NCBI GenBank assembly: GCA_902496775.1
Contig: CABVCF010000016.1
Coordinates: forward strand, 1-28,344
From: an uncultured Collinsella sp.
GTDB taxonomy: Bacteria; Actinomycetota; Coriobacteriia; Coriobacteriales; Coriobacteriaceae
Length of the DNA stretch: 28,344 bases
Direction of reading: 5' to 3'
How positions within the stretch are numbered: the stretch's first letter is position 1; every line of letters begins with the position of its first letter. Made by a program: the position numbers and the translations under genes. Below, piece by piece: positions 7,728 through 15,614 of the stretch. The notes under the pieces are model-generated. The model did not search any database. It was given only the letters and a program-made list of their open reading frames with translations, and was not told the origin of the DNA.

Positions 7728-9092
7728 TTAGAGTTCCACACTTTCGGCGCCGTTGATGGTTAGGTTGCGCTCGTAGAAGGCGGTGAGGGCGCGGATGGCG
7801 TACATCACGTCGCGTACGCCGCCGGTCTCGTAGCTCGAGTGCATGGCAACGGCGTGCATGCTCGCCTGCATGTTCGACAGGTTGCCCAGGGTGGAGCCGC
7901 CGGCCATATCACTCTTGTTGGCGAAGGCCTGCGTGGGCACGTCGGCGTCATCGCAAATAGCCTGGAACACCGCGCGGCTAAAGGCATCGGTGCAGTAGTG
8001 CTGGTTGGCGGCTTCCTTGATAACGATGCCGCCGTTGAGCACGACCTGGTTGCGGGCATCGCACTTCTCGGCGTGGTTGGGATGCACGGCATGCGCATTA
8101 TCGCAGCTCACGAGCATCGAGGCGGCAAGTGCGCGATGGTACGACTCGTCATCGAAGCCCAGCGATCCGTTAATGCGGCGCAGCGCATCGGCCAAGAACG
8201 TCGACATGGCTCCCTGCTTGGTCTCGGAGCCAACCTCCTCGTTATCAAAGCAGCAGAAGACCGAGATATCGCGCGCGTTCTCGGCACCCAAAAATGCCTG
8301 CAGCGAGGTGTAGGCGCAGGCCAGGTCATCGAGCTTGGGCGTCGAGATAAACTCGTCGGCCCAGCCCCAAATGCGCGCATCCTGACGATTGACCAGGAAC
8401 AGATCGCGGCCCAAAATTTGCTCGGGCTCAACGTCCAGCTCATCGGCAATCAGAGCGTCAAAATCTCCCTGCTTGAGTTCACCGGCGCTGATGAGCGGGC
8501 ACAGGTCAACGGCTCGGTTGGGAGCAAAGCTCTCGTTAACGCCACGGTTCATATGGATGGCAAGGCTCGGAATAATGGCAACCTCGCGCTCGGTGGCAAG
8601 CAGGCGGCTCTCAATACGGTCGCCCTCGCGCACCAGCACGCGGCCCGCGAGCGCCAGTGGACGATCGAACCAAGTGTAGTCGATCATGCCGCCGTAGGCC
8701 TCGGTGTTCAGACGCAGCGTCTCGCCTGCGCCGTCGAGCTCGGGCACAGCCTTGACCTTAAACGTCGGCGAATCGCTGTGCGACGCCGTGAGCTGAAAAT
8801 GATAGTCGCCGGCAACGCCATCCTCGCCCCACGTAGCAGCCAGGTCCTCGCCCACCTTAAAGGCAACGACGCTCGAGGTGTTGCGCTGCGTGTAATAACG
8901 CCCGCCCGGCTCGATGTCCCATGCCGCGTTCTCGGGCAGGTAGGTAAAGCCCGCCTCGTCGAGCTCGGCCATAATGGTCGCCGCCGTATGGAACATGCTG
9001 GGGCATGCCTCGATAAAGTCGATAAGGTCGTTGGCGGCCTCGATATCGTCGGCCGTCACGTGCGCGCGCTCGGGCGTTTCCTGATCCGTCAT
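7728..9092 (-). CDS. M18 family aminopeptidase
   Basis: A 454-residue cytoplasmic zinc exopeptidase of the aspartyl-aminopeptidase (M18) family, which forms large tetrahedral dodecamers and removes N-terminal residues, classically acidic ones. Expected dinuclear-metal positions are visible: H105/D107 (ASHSDSP), D255/D256 (LDDLACAY), E285/E286 (DNEEVGS), D331 (SCDNAHA) and H418 (AMHSSYE). The glycine-rich GGSTLGN (398-404) is also typical. The start at 9092 is preferred because AAAGGGGAG precedes it. A longer in-frame extension to 9203 has no such site and is rich in spurious Arg/Ala. It is divergent from the Ntn hydrolase gene. It corresponds to genes named apeB in other bacteria. Confidence 0.92.
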   Translation of the reverse strand: MTDQETPERAHVTADDIEAANDLIDFIEACPSMFHTAATIMAELDEAGFTYLPENAAWDIEPGGRYYTQRNTSSVVAFKVGEDLAATWGEDGVAGDYHFQLTASHSDSPTFKVKAVPELDGAGETLRLNTEAYGGMIDYTWFDRPLALAGRVLVREGDRIESRLLATEREVAIIPSLAIHMNRGVNESFAPNRAVDLCPLISAGELKQGDFDALIADELDVEPEQILGRDLFLVNRQDARIWGWADEFISTPKLDDLACAYTSLQAFLGAENARDISVFCCFDNEEVGSETKQGAMSTFLADALRRINGSLGFDDESYHRALAASMLVSCDNAHAVHPNHAEKCDARNQVVLNGGIVIKEAANQHYCTDAFSRAVFQAICDDADVPTQAFANKSDMAGGSTLGNLSNMQASMHAVAMHSSYETGGVRDVMYAIRALTAFYERNLTINGAESVEL

Positions 9093-9253
9093 GCTCTCCC
9101 CTTTCGCTGGGTTGATGGTCCCCTCCAGCATACCCCGCCGCGCCAGCGCTGCACTCTTCATTCCGTGTTTAATCCCGCACCGCTCACCAAGTTGAGCCAT
9201 CATGCCCGTGCACCTTTTGCGACAATTACGCTAACAGGACGAGAGGAGCCGTC

Positions 9254-10339
9254 ATGAAGCCACGTAACATTGCCATCGCCTGCGGTGTCGCGGGAGTCGC
9301 CGTCGGCCTTGCCGCTGCCACCGGTATCGTTTATCACAAGCAAATCAAGTCCGCCGCGTCGCTCAAACGCTTGACCGGCTACGCGGATGGCTATGACCTG
9401 TACGCAATCGACATCGCCTACGACTACGATCTTGATCGCATCATCGCCGCTGGCGTGCGCGACGACCAGGCCTACATCGATGCCGTGGTGGCGCAGGTGC
9501 TGCCCGGTGTGCCGGTACATGTCCAGGCGCCCCAGTTTGCCTGCAGCGCTTTTGTCGCCGTAGATGCCGAAGGCCGCGTGCGCACCGGTCGCAATTACGA
9601 CTTTAAGGACGACACCTCGGCGCTGCTGGTGCGCAATCACCCACGCGGCGGCTATGCCTCCATCGGGTTTGCCGCCCTTAACAACCTGGGCGATAACACT
9701 CCGCTTGACTCCGTCGCCGGACGCGCCGCCGCACTCATGGGCCCGTTTGCCCAGCTCGACGGTGTTAACGAATGCAGCGTGTCCATTGCCGTACTCACCC
9801 TGGACTCCAAGCCCTGTGACCAGGACACGCAGCGCCACGTCATCAACACTTCGCTCGCCATCCGCCTGGTGCTCGACCGTGCCGCCACCACGCAAGAAGC
9901 TGTCGACCTGCTTTCCGCCTACGACATGCACGCCATGGCAGGACGCGATTACCACTTCTTTATCAACGACGCCGCCGGTGACGCGCGCGTAGTAGAGTGG
10001 GACCCGCGCGATCCGGACCGCGCTTTCAAAGCGACCCCTGTTCGCCAGGTCACGAACTTCTACGCCTGCTATGGCGACGAAGTGCTGCCCAACCAAAGGA
10101 ATGGCGAGCTGGGCCATGGTAAAGAGCGCGCCGTCGCAATCGCCGATGTCCTTGACGCCCATGTCGGCGCCCAAGACGAGGCAGTCGCTTGGAAGGCCCT
10201 ACGCGCTGCGGCGCAAAAGCCCAATCCGGAAGACATCACCAGCAACACGCAGTGGTCGGTCGTCTTTGACAATACCGAGCCCGCTGCCGCCATCACGCTG
10301 CGCCGCCACTGGGGCGACGTCGACGCCTTCGCACTGTAA
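9254..10339 (+). CDS. Membrane-anchored choloylglycine/linear-amide hydrolase-type Ntn hydrolase
   Basis: A 361-residue protein. Residues 7-25 form one hydrophobic segment, so it is either anchored with the body outside or carries an uncleaved signal. The Ntn-hydrolase core begins at Cys97 (FACSAF), followed by TGRNYDF (111-117). This is the same Cys-then-GRNxD layout as bile-salt hydrolases and penicillin V acylases. Later NEC, DYHFF and VFDN strands fit the family. Members cut C-N bonds of bile-acid conjugates, N-acyl amides or lactones. Unlike gut bile-salt hydrolases, where Cys is residue 2, here the Cys is about 96 residues in, so activation would require cleavage before Cys97. GAGAGGAG lies upstream of the ATG at 9254. 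The substrate is undetermined; calling it a bile-salt hydrolase would go beyond the evidence. Confidence 0.82.
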   Translation: MKPRNIAIACGVAGVAVGLAAATGIVYHKQIKSAASLKRLTGYADGYDLYAIDIAYDYDLDRIIAAGVRDDQAYIDAVVAQVLPGVPVHVQAPQFACSAFVAVDAEGRVRTGRNYDFKDDTSALLVRNHPRGGYASIGFAALNNLGDNTPLDSVAGRAAALMGPFAQLDGVNECSVSIAVLTLDSKPCDQDTQRHVINTSLAIRLVLDRAATTQEAVDLLSAYDMHAMAGRDYHFFINDAAGDARVVEWDPRDPDRAFKATPVRQVTNFYACYGDEVLPNQRNGELGHGKERAVAIADVLDAHVGAQDEAVAWKALRAAAQKPNPEDITSNTQWSVVFDNTEPAAAITLRRHWGDVDAFAL

Positions 10340-10407
10340 GGAGCCAGGCCCGTCGACCTTACGTTCCCTGACGTTGCTTACATTTCCATACGCTTGAGCT
10401 AACACGT

Positions 10408-10440
10408 TTTACCCCCGTATCAACAGTGTGCGGGGGTAAA
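10408..10440. terminator. Hairpin between hydrolase and pfkA genes
   Basis: Ten-bp perfect arms TTTACCCCCG (10408-10417) and CGGGGGTAAA (10431-10440) with a 13-nt loop. No T-run follows, so it may act as a weak terminator, an mRNA-stabilising element, or a leader structure for pfkA, which starts 38 bp downstream. Confidence 0.5.
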
Positions 10441-10478
10441 CTTATGCGCATGTTATAACTTGCCCGGAAGGATTCATC

Positions 10479-11558
10479 ATGCTTAGGATCGGTCTTCTTA
10501 CCAGTGGCGGCGACTGCCAGGCGCTCAACGCCACCATGCGCGGCATCGTCAAAACGCTTATGACCAATAGCGAAGAACCTATCGAGATCTATGGTTTTGA
10601 GGACGGCTACCAGGGCCTTATCTACAGCAGATTCCGTGTCATGACGCCCGCCGATTTTAGCGGCATCCTCACCCGCGGCGGCACCATCCTGGGCACGAGC
10701 CGCACACCGTTCAAGCGTCTGGACATTCCCGAGGCTGACGGCGTCGAGAAGGTGCCGGCGATGGTCCACACCTATCATAAGCTGCAGCTCGACTGCCTGT
10801 TTATGCTGGGCGGTAACGGCTCCACCAAGACCGCCAACCGCCTGCGCGAAGAGGGCCTAAACGTTATCGCCCTGCCCAAGACCATCGATAACGACACATG
10901 GGGCACCGAGCTGACGTTTGGCTTTACGAGCGCCATCGACGTCGCCACCAAGTGCATCGACGACATCCACACTACCGCCTCGAGTCACGGCCGCGTGTTT
11001 GTTATCGAGATCATGGGCCACAAGGTCGGCTGGATTCCGCTGTACGCCGGCGTCGCGGGCGGCGCGGACGTCATCCTGATTCCAGAGATCCCTTACGACA
11101 TGGATAACGTCATCAAGACCATCGAGCATCGCATGGAAACCGGCAGCCGCTTTACCATCGTGGCCGTCGCCGAGGGCGCCATCTCCAAGGAGGACGCGGC
11201 GCTGTCCAAGAAGGAGTACAAGAAGAAGCTCGCCGAGCGCACGAGCCCGTCAATCGTGTACGACATTGCCAAGGAGATCGAGGCCAAGACCGGTCGCGAG
11301 ACCCGCGTCGCCATCCCCGGTCACACGCAGCGCGGTGGCCAGCCCGACGCTCAGGACCGCATCTTTGCGACCCAGTGTGGCGTCGAGGCCGCGCTTGGCT
11401 GTCTGCGCGGCGAGTTTGGCTACATGATTGCCCTGCGCGACGGCAAGATGTGCCACATGCCGCTCGAGGAGGTCGCCGGCAAGCTCAAGTATGTCGACCC
11501 CCAGAGCGATCTGGTACGCGAGGCCAAGGCGTTGGGCATCAGCTTCGGCGACGAATAG
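10479..11558 (+). CDS. pfkA: 6-phosphofructokinase, group III type
   Basis: A 359-residue phosphofructokinase that phosphorylates fructose 6-phosphate in glycolysis. Motifs: SGGDCQALN (9-17), the phosphate-donor loop GGNGSTKTA (111-119), the catalytic PKTIDND (133-139, base D137), MGHKVGW (179-185) and PEIPYD (202-207). Donor specificity is ambiguous. The residue matching E. coli G104 is Gly (ATP-like; PPi enzymes usually have Asp). The residue matching E. coli G124 is Lys (PKTIDND), as in PPi-dependent and 'group III' mixed enzymes. The start is supported by GGAAGGA just before the ATG at 10479. The stop codon lies inside a 16-bp inverted repeat (11550-11565). It is monocistronic. Confidence 0.93.
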   Translation: MLRIGLLTSGGDCQALNATMRGIVKTLMTNSEEPIEIYGFEDGYQGLIYSRFRVMTPADFSGILTRGGTILGTSRTPFKRLDIPEADGVEKVPAMVHTYHKLQLDCLFMLGGNGSTKTANRLREEGLNVIALPKTIDNDTWGTELTFGFTSAIDVATKCIDDIHTTASSHGRVFVIEIMGHKVGWIPLYAGVAGGADVILIPEIPYDMDNVIKTIEHRMETGSRFTIVAVAEGAISKEDAALSKKEYKKKLAERTSPSIVYDIAKEIEAKTGRETRVAIPGHTQRGGQPDAQDRIFATQCGVEAALGCLRGEFGYMIALRDGKMCHMPLEEVAGKLKYVDPQSDLVREAKALGISFGDE

Positions 11559-11661
11559 CCTCGGCCGAAATCGCTCCCATCGGGCCCCAAAGGTCGCCAA
11601 TCGAAATCGTCGGACGGGGCCGGAGGGCCCTGCGTTTACATACTCGCCGAGGCTATTCGTC
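11550..11661. repeat. 16-bp inverted repeat spanning pfkA stop codon
   Basis: GACGAATAGCCTCGGC (11550-11565) and its perfect complement (11646-11661) bracket 80 bp that contains smaller GGGCCC/GGGCCC pairing. The left arm includes the last codons and TAG of pfkA. It would form a long-looped 3' hairpin in the mRNA. The right arm may be an inverted copy of the gene end. Confidence 0.65.
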
Positions 11662-11690
11662 TTCTTGCTACGGGTGCCTGGTCTGAAATT

Positions 11691-11759
11691 AAGTTGCGGT
11701 GGAATAGTTCCTGCTTAGCCTGCAAATAGCTGAATCTAGGAACTATTCCACCGCAACTT
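11691..11759. repeat. REP-like palindrome, family A copy 2
   Basis: Perfect 22-bp arms 11691-11712 and 11738-11759 (core AAGTTGCGGTGGAATAGTTC) with a 25-bp loop. It is the best-preserved copy of the family also found at 5111 and 12914. It sits in the 384-bp gap between pfkA and the XRE gene, which holds no other recognisable gene. Confidence 0.82.
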
Positions 11760-11803
11760 ACTGAGTGGGGCTCTTGGCTGCTACTTGCACTGACATTTGT
11801 CCT

Positions 11804-11893
11804 GAAATGGCTGGTCGTTAGGGGTTGCTACCGGTAGTTGCGGTAGGGTTGGGGCAGATTCTAACTAGAAATGGTGGTCGCTACCGGTTGTTC
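11804..11893 (+). promoter_or_regulatory. Paired direct repeats upstream of the XRE gene (candidate operators)
   Basis: GTTGCTACCGGTAGTTG (11824-11840) recurs as GTCGCTACCGGTTGTTC (11877-11893), and GAAATGGCTGGTCG (11804-11817) recurs as GAAATGGTGGTCG (11868-11880). The first includes the palindrome CTACCGGTAG. Two spaced copies directly upstream of an HTH gene fit operators for autoregulation, but binding is inferred only. Confidence 0.45.
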
Positions 11894-11942
11894 TCGGCAT
11901 ACTCGGCTCATTCAATTCGACCATCAAACGAAAGGAACCACC

Positions 11943-12863
11943 ATGGATCTTGCGATGGCGCAGCGGCTCGTTGATCGCCGCAAGGCTGCCGGGCTTTCTC
12001 AGGAGGCGCTTGCCGCCCAGCTGGGTGTAAGCCGCCAGGCTGTCAGTAAATGGGAGCGCAGCGAATCCTCGCCCGATACCGATAACCTTATTGCGCTCGC
12101 CGCGCTGTATGGCGTGTCGCTGGATGAGCTGTTGTATGGAGAGGCGGCCAACAATGCCGACGATCTGGAGGACGGTAGCGCCAGCACCGAGACGGCGGAT
12201 GTGGCTGGCGAGGCCGAGGATTCTGCCGAGAACGCCGATCGCAGCGATAAGCCACTTGTCGATGTTTCCCTCGCGCGCGGTATCCACGTCATTGATCCCA
12301 ATAAGGGCGAAGAAGTCCATGTTGGCTGGAGCGGCATCCATGTGATCAACGAGCGCAAGGGTGAAGAGGTCCATGTGGGGCCGGGCGGATTGCATATCGA
12401 TACGCTTGAGGACGATGGACATAGTGTGCATACCAATGACGACGGCACCGTCACCATCGACGGCGAGACGTTTTCCAGCTGGAAGGAAGCACACGACAAG
12501 CTCGACCATCATGGCAAGCATTTCCACACCAAGGTCGGACGTACATGGAACAAATTCCCCTTCCCCGCGCTTGTCGCCCTCGCCTATCTAGTGCTCGGCA
12601 TTATCTACGGCGCGTGGTCCATGGGGCTCTTCCTCGTCTTTTTGATTCCCATCTACTACGCGCTTGGCGACTTTATCGACCAACGCCATTTGTCAAAGCT
12701 CATTGAATGCGTCTATCCAGCAGCCGCCATTGCATGGTTTCTCTATATGTGGCTTTGCCTGGGGCAGCCCCATCCCGCATGGGCCATCCTCATCACGATT
12801 CCCGTCATCAAGGCGCTCATGCGCTGGTGCCGCAAGCAATGGAAGCACCGCAAACAGGCCTAA
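11943..12863 (+). CDS. Membrane-bound XRE-family regulator with internal 18-residue repeats
   Basis: A 306-residue protein. An XRE/Cro helix-turn-helix occupies about residues 5-62 (LSQEALAAQLGVSRQAVSKWE). An acidic linker (68-105) leads to two near-identical 18-residue units, 113-130 and 131-148, each with GIHVI...KGEEVHVG, and a third decayed unit starting GLHID. Then come a His-rich stretch (184-195, HDKLDHHGKHFH) and about four hydrophobic segments: 207-223, 226-241, 256-272 and 278-293. The start at 11943 is preferred because AAAGGAACC lies just upstream and the paired direct repeats lie in the 5' region. XRE proteins with C-terminal membrane helices are common in Actinobacteria and Firmicutes and are thought to sense membrane or envelope state; the middle repeat is unusual. 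Cytoplasmic DNA binding with membrane tethering is inferred. Confidence 0.85.
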   Translation: MDLAMAQRLVDRRKAAGLSQEALAAQLGVSRQAVSKWERSESSPDTDNLIALAALYGVSLDELLYGEAANNADDLEDGSASTETADVAGEAEDSAENADRSDKPLVDVSLARGIHVIDPNKGEEVHVGWSGIHVINERKGEEVHVGPGGLHIDTLEDDGHSVHTNDDGTVTIDGETFSSWKEAHDKLDHHGKHFHTKVGRTWNKFPFPALVALAYLVLGIIYGAWSMGLFLVFLIPIYYALGDFIDQRHLSKLIECVYPAAAIAWFLYMWLCLGQPHPAWAILITIPVIKALMRWCRKQWKHRKQA

Positions 12864-12913
12864 ACCGCCCTAACCCACCAGCACCACTCATCCGGTACCG
12901 GCCGCCCCTTCCA

Positions 12914-12980
12914 AGCTGTGGTGGAATAGGGACTGTTTTGAGGCTCCAAAGCACCAAACAGTCCGTATATCATCGCAACT
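12914..12980. repeat. REP-like palindrome, family A copy 3 (degenerate)
   Basis: Left arm from 12914 (AGCTGTGGTGGAATAGGGAC) and right arm ending at 12980 pair over 24 positions with six mismatches, several of them G-T. The inner nine bp (GGACTGTTT) are perfect. It is the most decayed member of the family at 5111 and 11691. Confidence 0.65.
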
Positions 12981-12992
12981 AACAAGCAATTG

Positions 12993-13029
12993 GGTCAGTT
13001 CCGGCACGGAGATAAGCATTGAGCTGACC
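12993..13029. repeat. Small inverted repeat
   Basis: GGTCAGTTC (12993-13001) and GAGCTGACC (13021-13029) pair over eight of nine positions. It lies in the 447-bp gene-free stretch 12864-13310 between family A copy 3 and the MITE-like element. Role unknown. Confidence 0.4.
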
Positions 13030-13043
13030 GCACGCCAAGAAAA

Positions 13044-13182
13044 GGGCCTATTTACTACGTTTAGCCCGAAGGGGCCAACCATGACCGCCTTTTCGAAAAT
13101 CGACAGGCCTTCTACCTGCGGTTTTATTTTTCGTTTTCCCGGCATGGTTGAGGGTATCCAATTAAACGTAGTAGATAGGCCC
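13044..13182. mobile_element. MITE-like element, about 139 bp
   Basis: Terminal inverted repeats GGGCCTATTTACTACGTTTA (13044-13063) and TAAACGTAGTAGATAGGCCC (13163-13182) match at 19 of 20 positions. They enclose about 99 bp with no credible ORF. Outside the arms are AAAA on the left and GTTTT on the right, extending the symmetry rather than giving a clear target duplication. It fits a non-autonomous miniature inverted-repeat element; no transposase is in the window. Confidence 0.6.
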
Positions 13183-13310
13183 GTTTTGTGGCATACAACC
13201 CATTCAAGCCCAATCTCGAAGGCTAAAGAGCGCCTCTCATCCACGCCTGCGAGCGAAAAGCAAATAGAATGAAAGGCAAATGAAAAGCCCATTTGACGAG
13301 CGGAGGACAT

Positions 13311-13631
13311 ATGCGCGACGTAGCCGAAAGCGACTGGAAGCTGTTTAAGAAAATGCTTCCTCAATGGCAAGAACGTTATATGGAAAAGCTCATCGGCCAG
13401 TACGTTGAGATACTGAATGGCGGCAGCGAAGCGTCCAGTAGATTTTGGGCACTAGAAGAGAGCCTCAATAGAGACAAGCTGTCCTCAGGCGTAATTGCAA
13501 ACAACATTCGCCGCAGCACAATGCACCGCGAGATAGCCAATTTGCTTATCGACAGCGTGATCACCCTTGACGACCTTGACGGTTTTACCGAGGACATTAA
13601 GAGCTATGCGCAACACTGGATTGGCCAGTAA
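13311..13631 (+). CDS. Conserved hypothetical small protein
   Basis: A 106-residue soluble, charged, mainly helical protein (MRDVAESDWKLFKKMLPQWQ at the start). GGAGGA at 13302-13307 supports the ATG at 13311; an upstream ATG at 13293 has no such site. The pattern DWKLF...WQERYMEKL...FW-LE...MRRS-type helix resembles a family of short uncharacterised proteins common in Firmicutes and Coriobacteriia, sometimes mislabelled 'multidrug transporter'. There is no membrane segment, catalytic motif or HTH. It stands alone, followed by a hairpin and a family B repeat. I recognise the family shape but no function. Confidence 0.7.
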   Translation: MRDVAESDWKLFKKMLPQWQERYMEKLIGQYVEILNGGSEASSRFWALEESLNRDKLSSGVIANNIRRSTMHREIANLLIDSVITLDDLDGFTEDIKSYAQHWIGQ

Positions 13632-13664
13632 GAGCACCGAACGACAAACATCCCCAGCAAAACG

Positions 13665-13747
13665 GGGCAAACGCCGGGCCACCTAATGGTTGTCCGGCGT
13701 TTGCCCAGATAAAACCTGCCAAAATAAACCTGTCCCTTTTTGGCAGG
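13665..13747. repeat. 13-bp hairpin plus REP-like family B copy 3
   Basis: Perfect arms GGGCAAACGCCGG (13665-13677) and CCGGCGTTTGCCC (13694-13706) abut a family B unit (13707-13747, arms ACCTGCCAAAA and TTTTTGGCAGG). The family B unit runs up to the stop codon of the ABC permease (13748). With convergent genes on both sides it may act as a bidirectional terminator. Confidence 0.8.
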
Positions 13748-15607
13748 CTACTCGGCGCTCTTGAGGGCGCCGACCATGTCGATCTTATTGAGAGTTCGGT
13801 TGGTGGCGAGGTTGACGATAAACGTAAAGCCGAAGGACAGCACCACGGCAAGCACATAGCTCAGCGGCTCGACTTCAACGTCAAAGTACAGCGACGGCAT
13901 CTGCAGGATGTACGTAAAGCTCTCGGCCAACGCACCACCCAGTGGAACGCCCAGCGCGGCACCAATCGCCGTCAAAATCAACGTCTCCTTGTTGACGTAG
14001 TGGTGTACCTCGCCGCGACGGAAACCAAGCACCTTGATGGTCGCCAGCTCGCGTTCGCGCTCCGAAATATTCGTATTAGACAGCGTAAACACCACCACAA
14101 ACGACAGGCACGCCGCCATAAAGGTCACGAGCACCACGACGGAATTGATGATAGTGAAGTTCGCCTCATAGTTTTCCCAATGCTCGGCCGTGCTCGAGAT
14201 GGTGAGCCAACCGTCGCTCTTAAGCTTCTTGCTAAACGCAATCTGGTCAGAAGATGAGCCCTTAAGCAGCGCAAAGATGCCGTTAAGACGCGCGCTTCGG
14301 CCGAACGCGCGCTCATAGGTGCTCTGCGTCATATAGAGCGTGTTGCCCAGATAGTTGAGCGAAATGTCGCTAACCTTGACCTTGGCGACGTTGAGCGACG
14401 AATCCTGGACGTGAGCCGTATCGCCCGGCTGAATCCCCAGCACCAGCTGTGAACTTTTACTCAGATACACGTCTCCGTCACGCAAAGACAGCGGTTCTTT
14501 GGACTCATCCTCCAAGCGCACGTAATCGCCCAAGTCACCCGCGCGGTCATCGGGAATCACGATGAGCTGCACGGTCTCGCTCTTGCCGCCAAACGTAAAG
14601 GTGACGTTGTCGGTCATAATCGGCAGGGTCGAGGTCACCGTCACGTTGGAATCATTGGCCGTGCTGCGCTCATCCAATGCCGCGCACGTCTGCGAAAAAT
14701 CGTCGGGATTGGCGACCGCCAGCAAGTCATAGCGCGTGATATGCCCGTACTGTTTGGGCGAAAGCGCCACCGACGTGTCGCGAATGCCCATACCGCAGAT
14801 CACGAGCGCCGTGCAGCCGGCGATACCGAAGATGGTCATAAAGGCGCGCTTTTTGTAGCGGAACAGGTTACGTGCTGCCACCTTGTTCAGGAAGCCCATG
14901 CGGCGCCAAATAAAGCCGATGCGCTCAAGCAAAATGCGTGAGCCGGCACGCGGCGCCTTGGGACGCATGAGCGAAGCCGGCGTCTCGGCCATCTCGTGGC
15001 GGCAGGCGATAATCGTAGCGCCCACCACGCCCACGGCAAACAGCGCCACCGAGACAATCGAGGACACGATATCGTACGAAAGCAGCATCTGGGGCAGTGA
15101 GTACATATCATCGAACACCGTAAACAGGAACAGCGGTAGCCCCACAAAGCCGATGATGTTGCCGAGCACGCCACCCACCAGGCAGGCCCACAGCGCATAG
15201 TCCACGTATTTGGACAGGATACGTCCGCGTGAATAGCCGAGCGCCTTGTACAGGCCAATGAGCGTGCGTTCCTCCTCAACCATGCGCGTGGCGGTGGTAA
15301 GGCTGATGAGCACGGCGACGATAAAGAAGATGAATGGGAAAACCGTGGCGATGGCCTCGATCGAAGAGCTGTCGCTCTCGACGCTCGAGTAGCTTGCGAT
15401 GTTACCGCGGTCCTGGATGTACCAGGTGCATTCGCCCAGATCGGAAAGCTCGGCGCGGGCATCGGCAAACTGTTGGTCGGCGGCGGCGCGGCGCTGGTTC
15501 AGGTCGGCCTGCGCCTGCGCGCGTTCCTCGCTGCCCTGGGCCATACGGTCGATGTTTTCCTGTTCAATCCCAAAAAGCATATTCGCCTGGCGCTCGGCCG
15601 CATCCAA
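13748..15607 (-). CDS. FtsX-like ABC permease, C-terminal fragment
   Basis: This 619-codon frame is the downstream part of a permease split by a frameshift at about 15615-15666; the apparent TTG start at 15607 is artificial. It begins with the end of a coiled-coil extracellular domain (residues 1-58). It then has a first FtsX module: membrane segment 83-105, an ALGYSRGRI loop, and segments at about 138-163 and 180-201. Next come a membrane anchor at about 255-273, a second extracellular domain (about 280-480), and a second FtsX module with three segments and KVLGFRRGEV. This is the architecture of large MacB/FtsX-type permeases in Gram-positive bacteria, used for lipid or peptide extrusion or as the transporter arm of antibiotic-sensing modules. 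With the 5' fragment restored, the protein would be about 920 residues. Confidence 0.82.
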   Translation of the reverse strand: MDAAERQANMLFGIEQENIDRMAQGSEERAQAQADLNQRRAAADQQFADARAELSDLGECTWYIQDRGNIASYSSVESDSSSIEAIATVFPFIFFIVAVLISLTTATRMVEEERTLIGLYKALGYSRGRILSKYVDYALWACLVGGVLGNIIGFVGLPLFLFTVFDDMYSLPQMLLSYDIVSSIVSVALFAVGVVGATIIACRHEMAETPASLMRPKAPRAGSRILLERIGFIWRRMGFLNKVAARNLFRYKKRAFMTIFGIAGCTALVICGMGIRDTSVALSPKQYGHITRYDLLAVANPDDFSQTCAALDERSTANDSNVTVTSTLPIMTDNVTFTFGGKSETVQLIVIPDDRAGDLGDYVRLEDESKEPLSLRDGDVYLSKSSQLVLGIQPGDTAHVQDSSLNVAKVKVSDISLNYLGNTLYMTQSTYERAFGRSARLNGIFALLKGSSSDQIAFSKKLKSDGWLTISSTAEHWENYEANFTIINSVVVLVTFMAACLSFVVVFTLSNTNISERERELATIKVLGFRRGEVHHYVNKETLILTAIGAALGVPLGGALAESFTYILQMPSLYFDVEVEPLSYVLAVVLSFGFTFIVNLATNRTLNKIDMVGALKSAE

Positions 15608-15614
15608 GCTTGTC

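Noticed and set aside
7839..9257. Long open frame (472 codons) on plus, antisense to the M18 aminopeptidase
   Set aside because: Mirror of a high-GC gene; no recognisable domain, His/Ala/Arg-rich composition and no Shine-Dalgarno.
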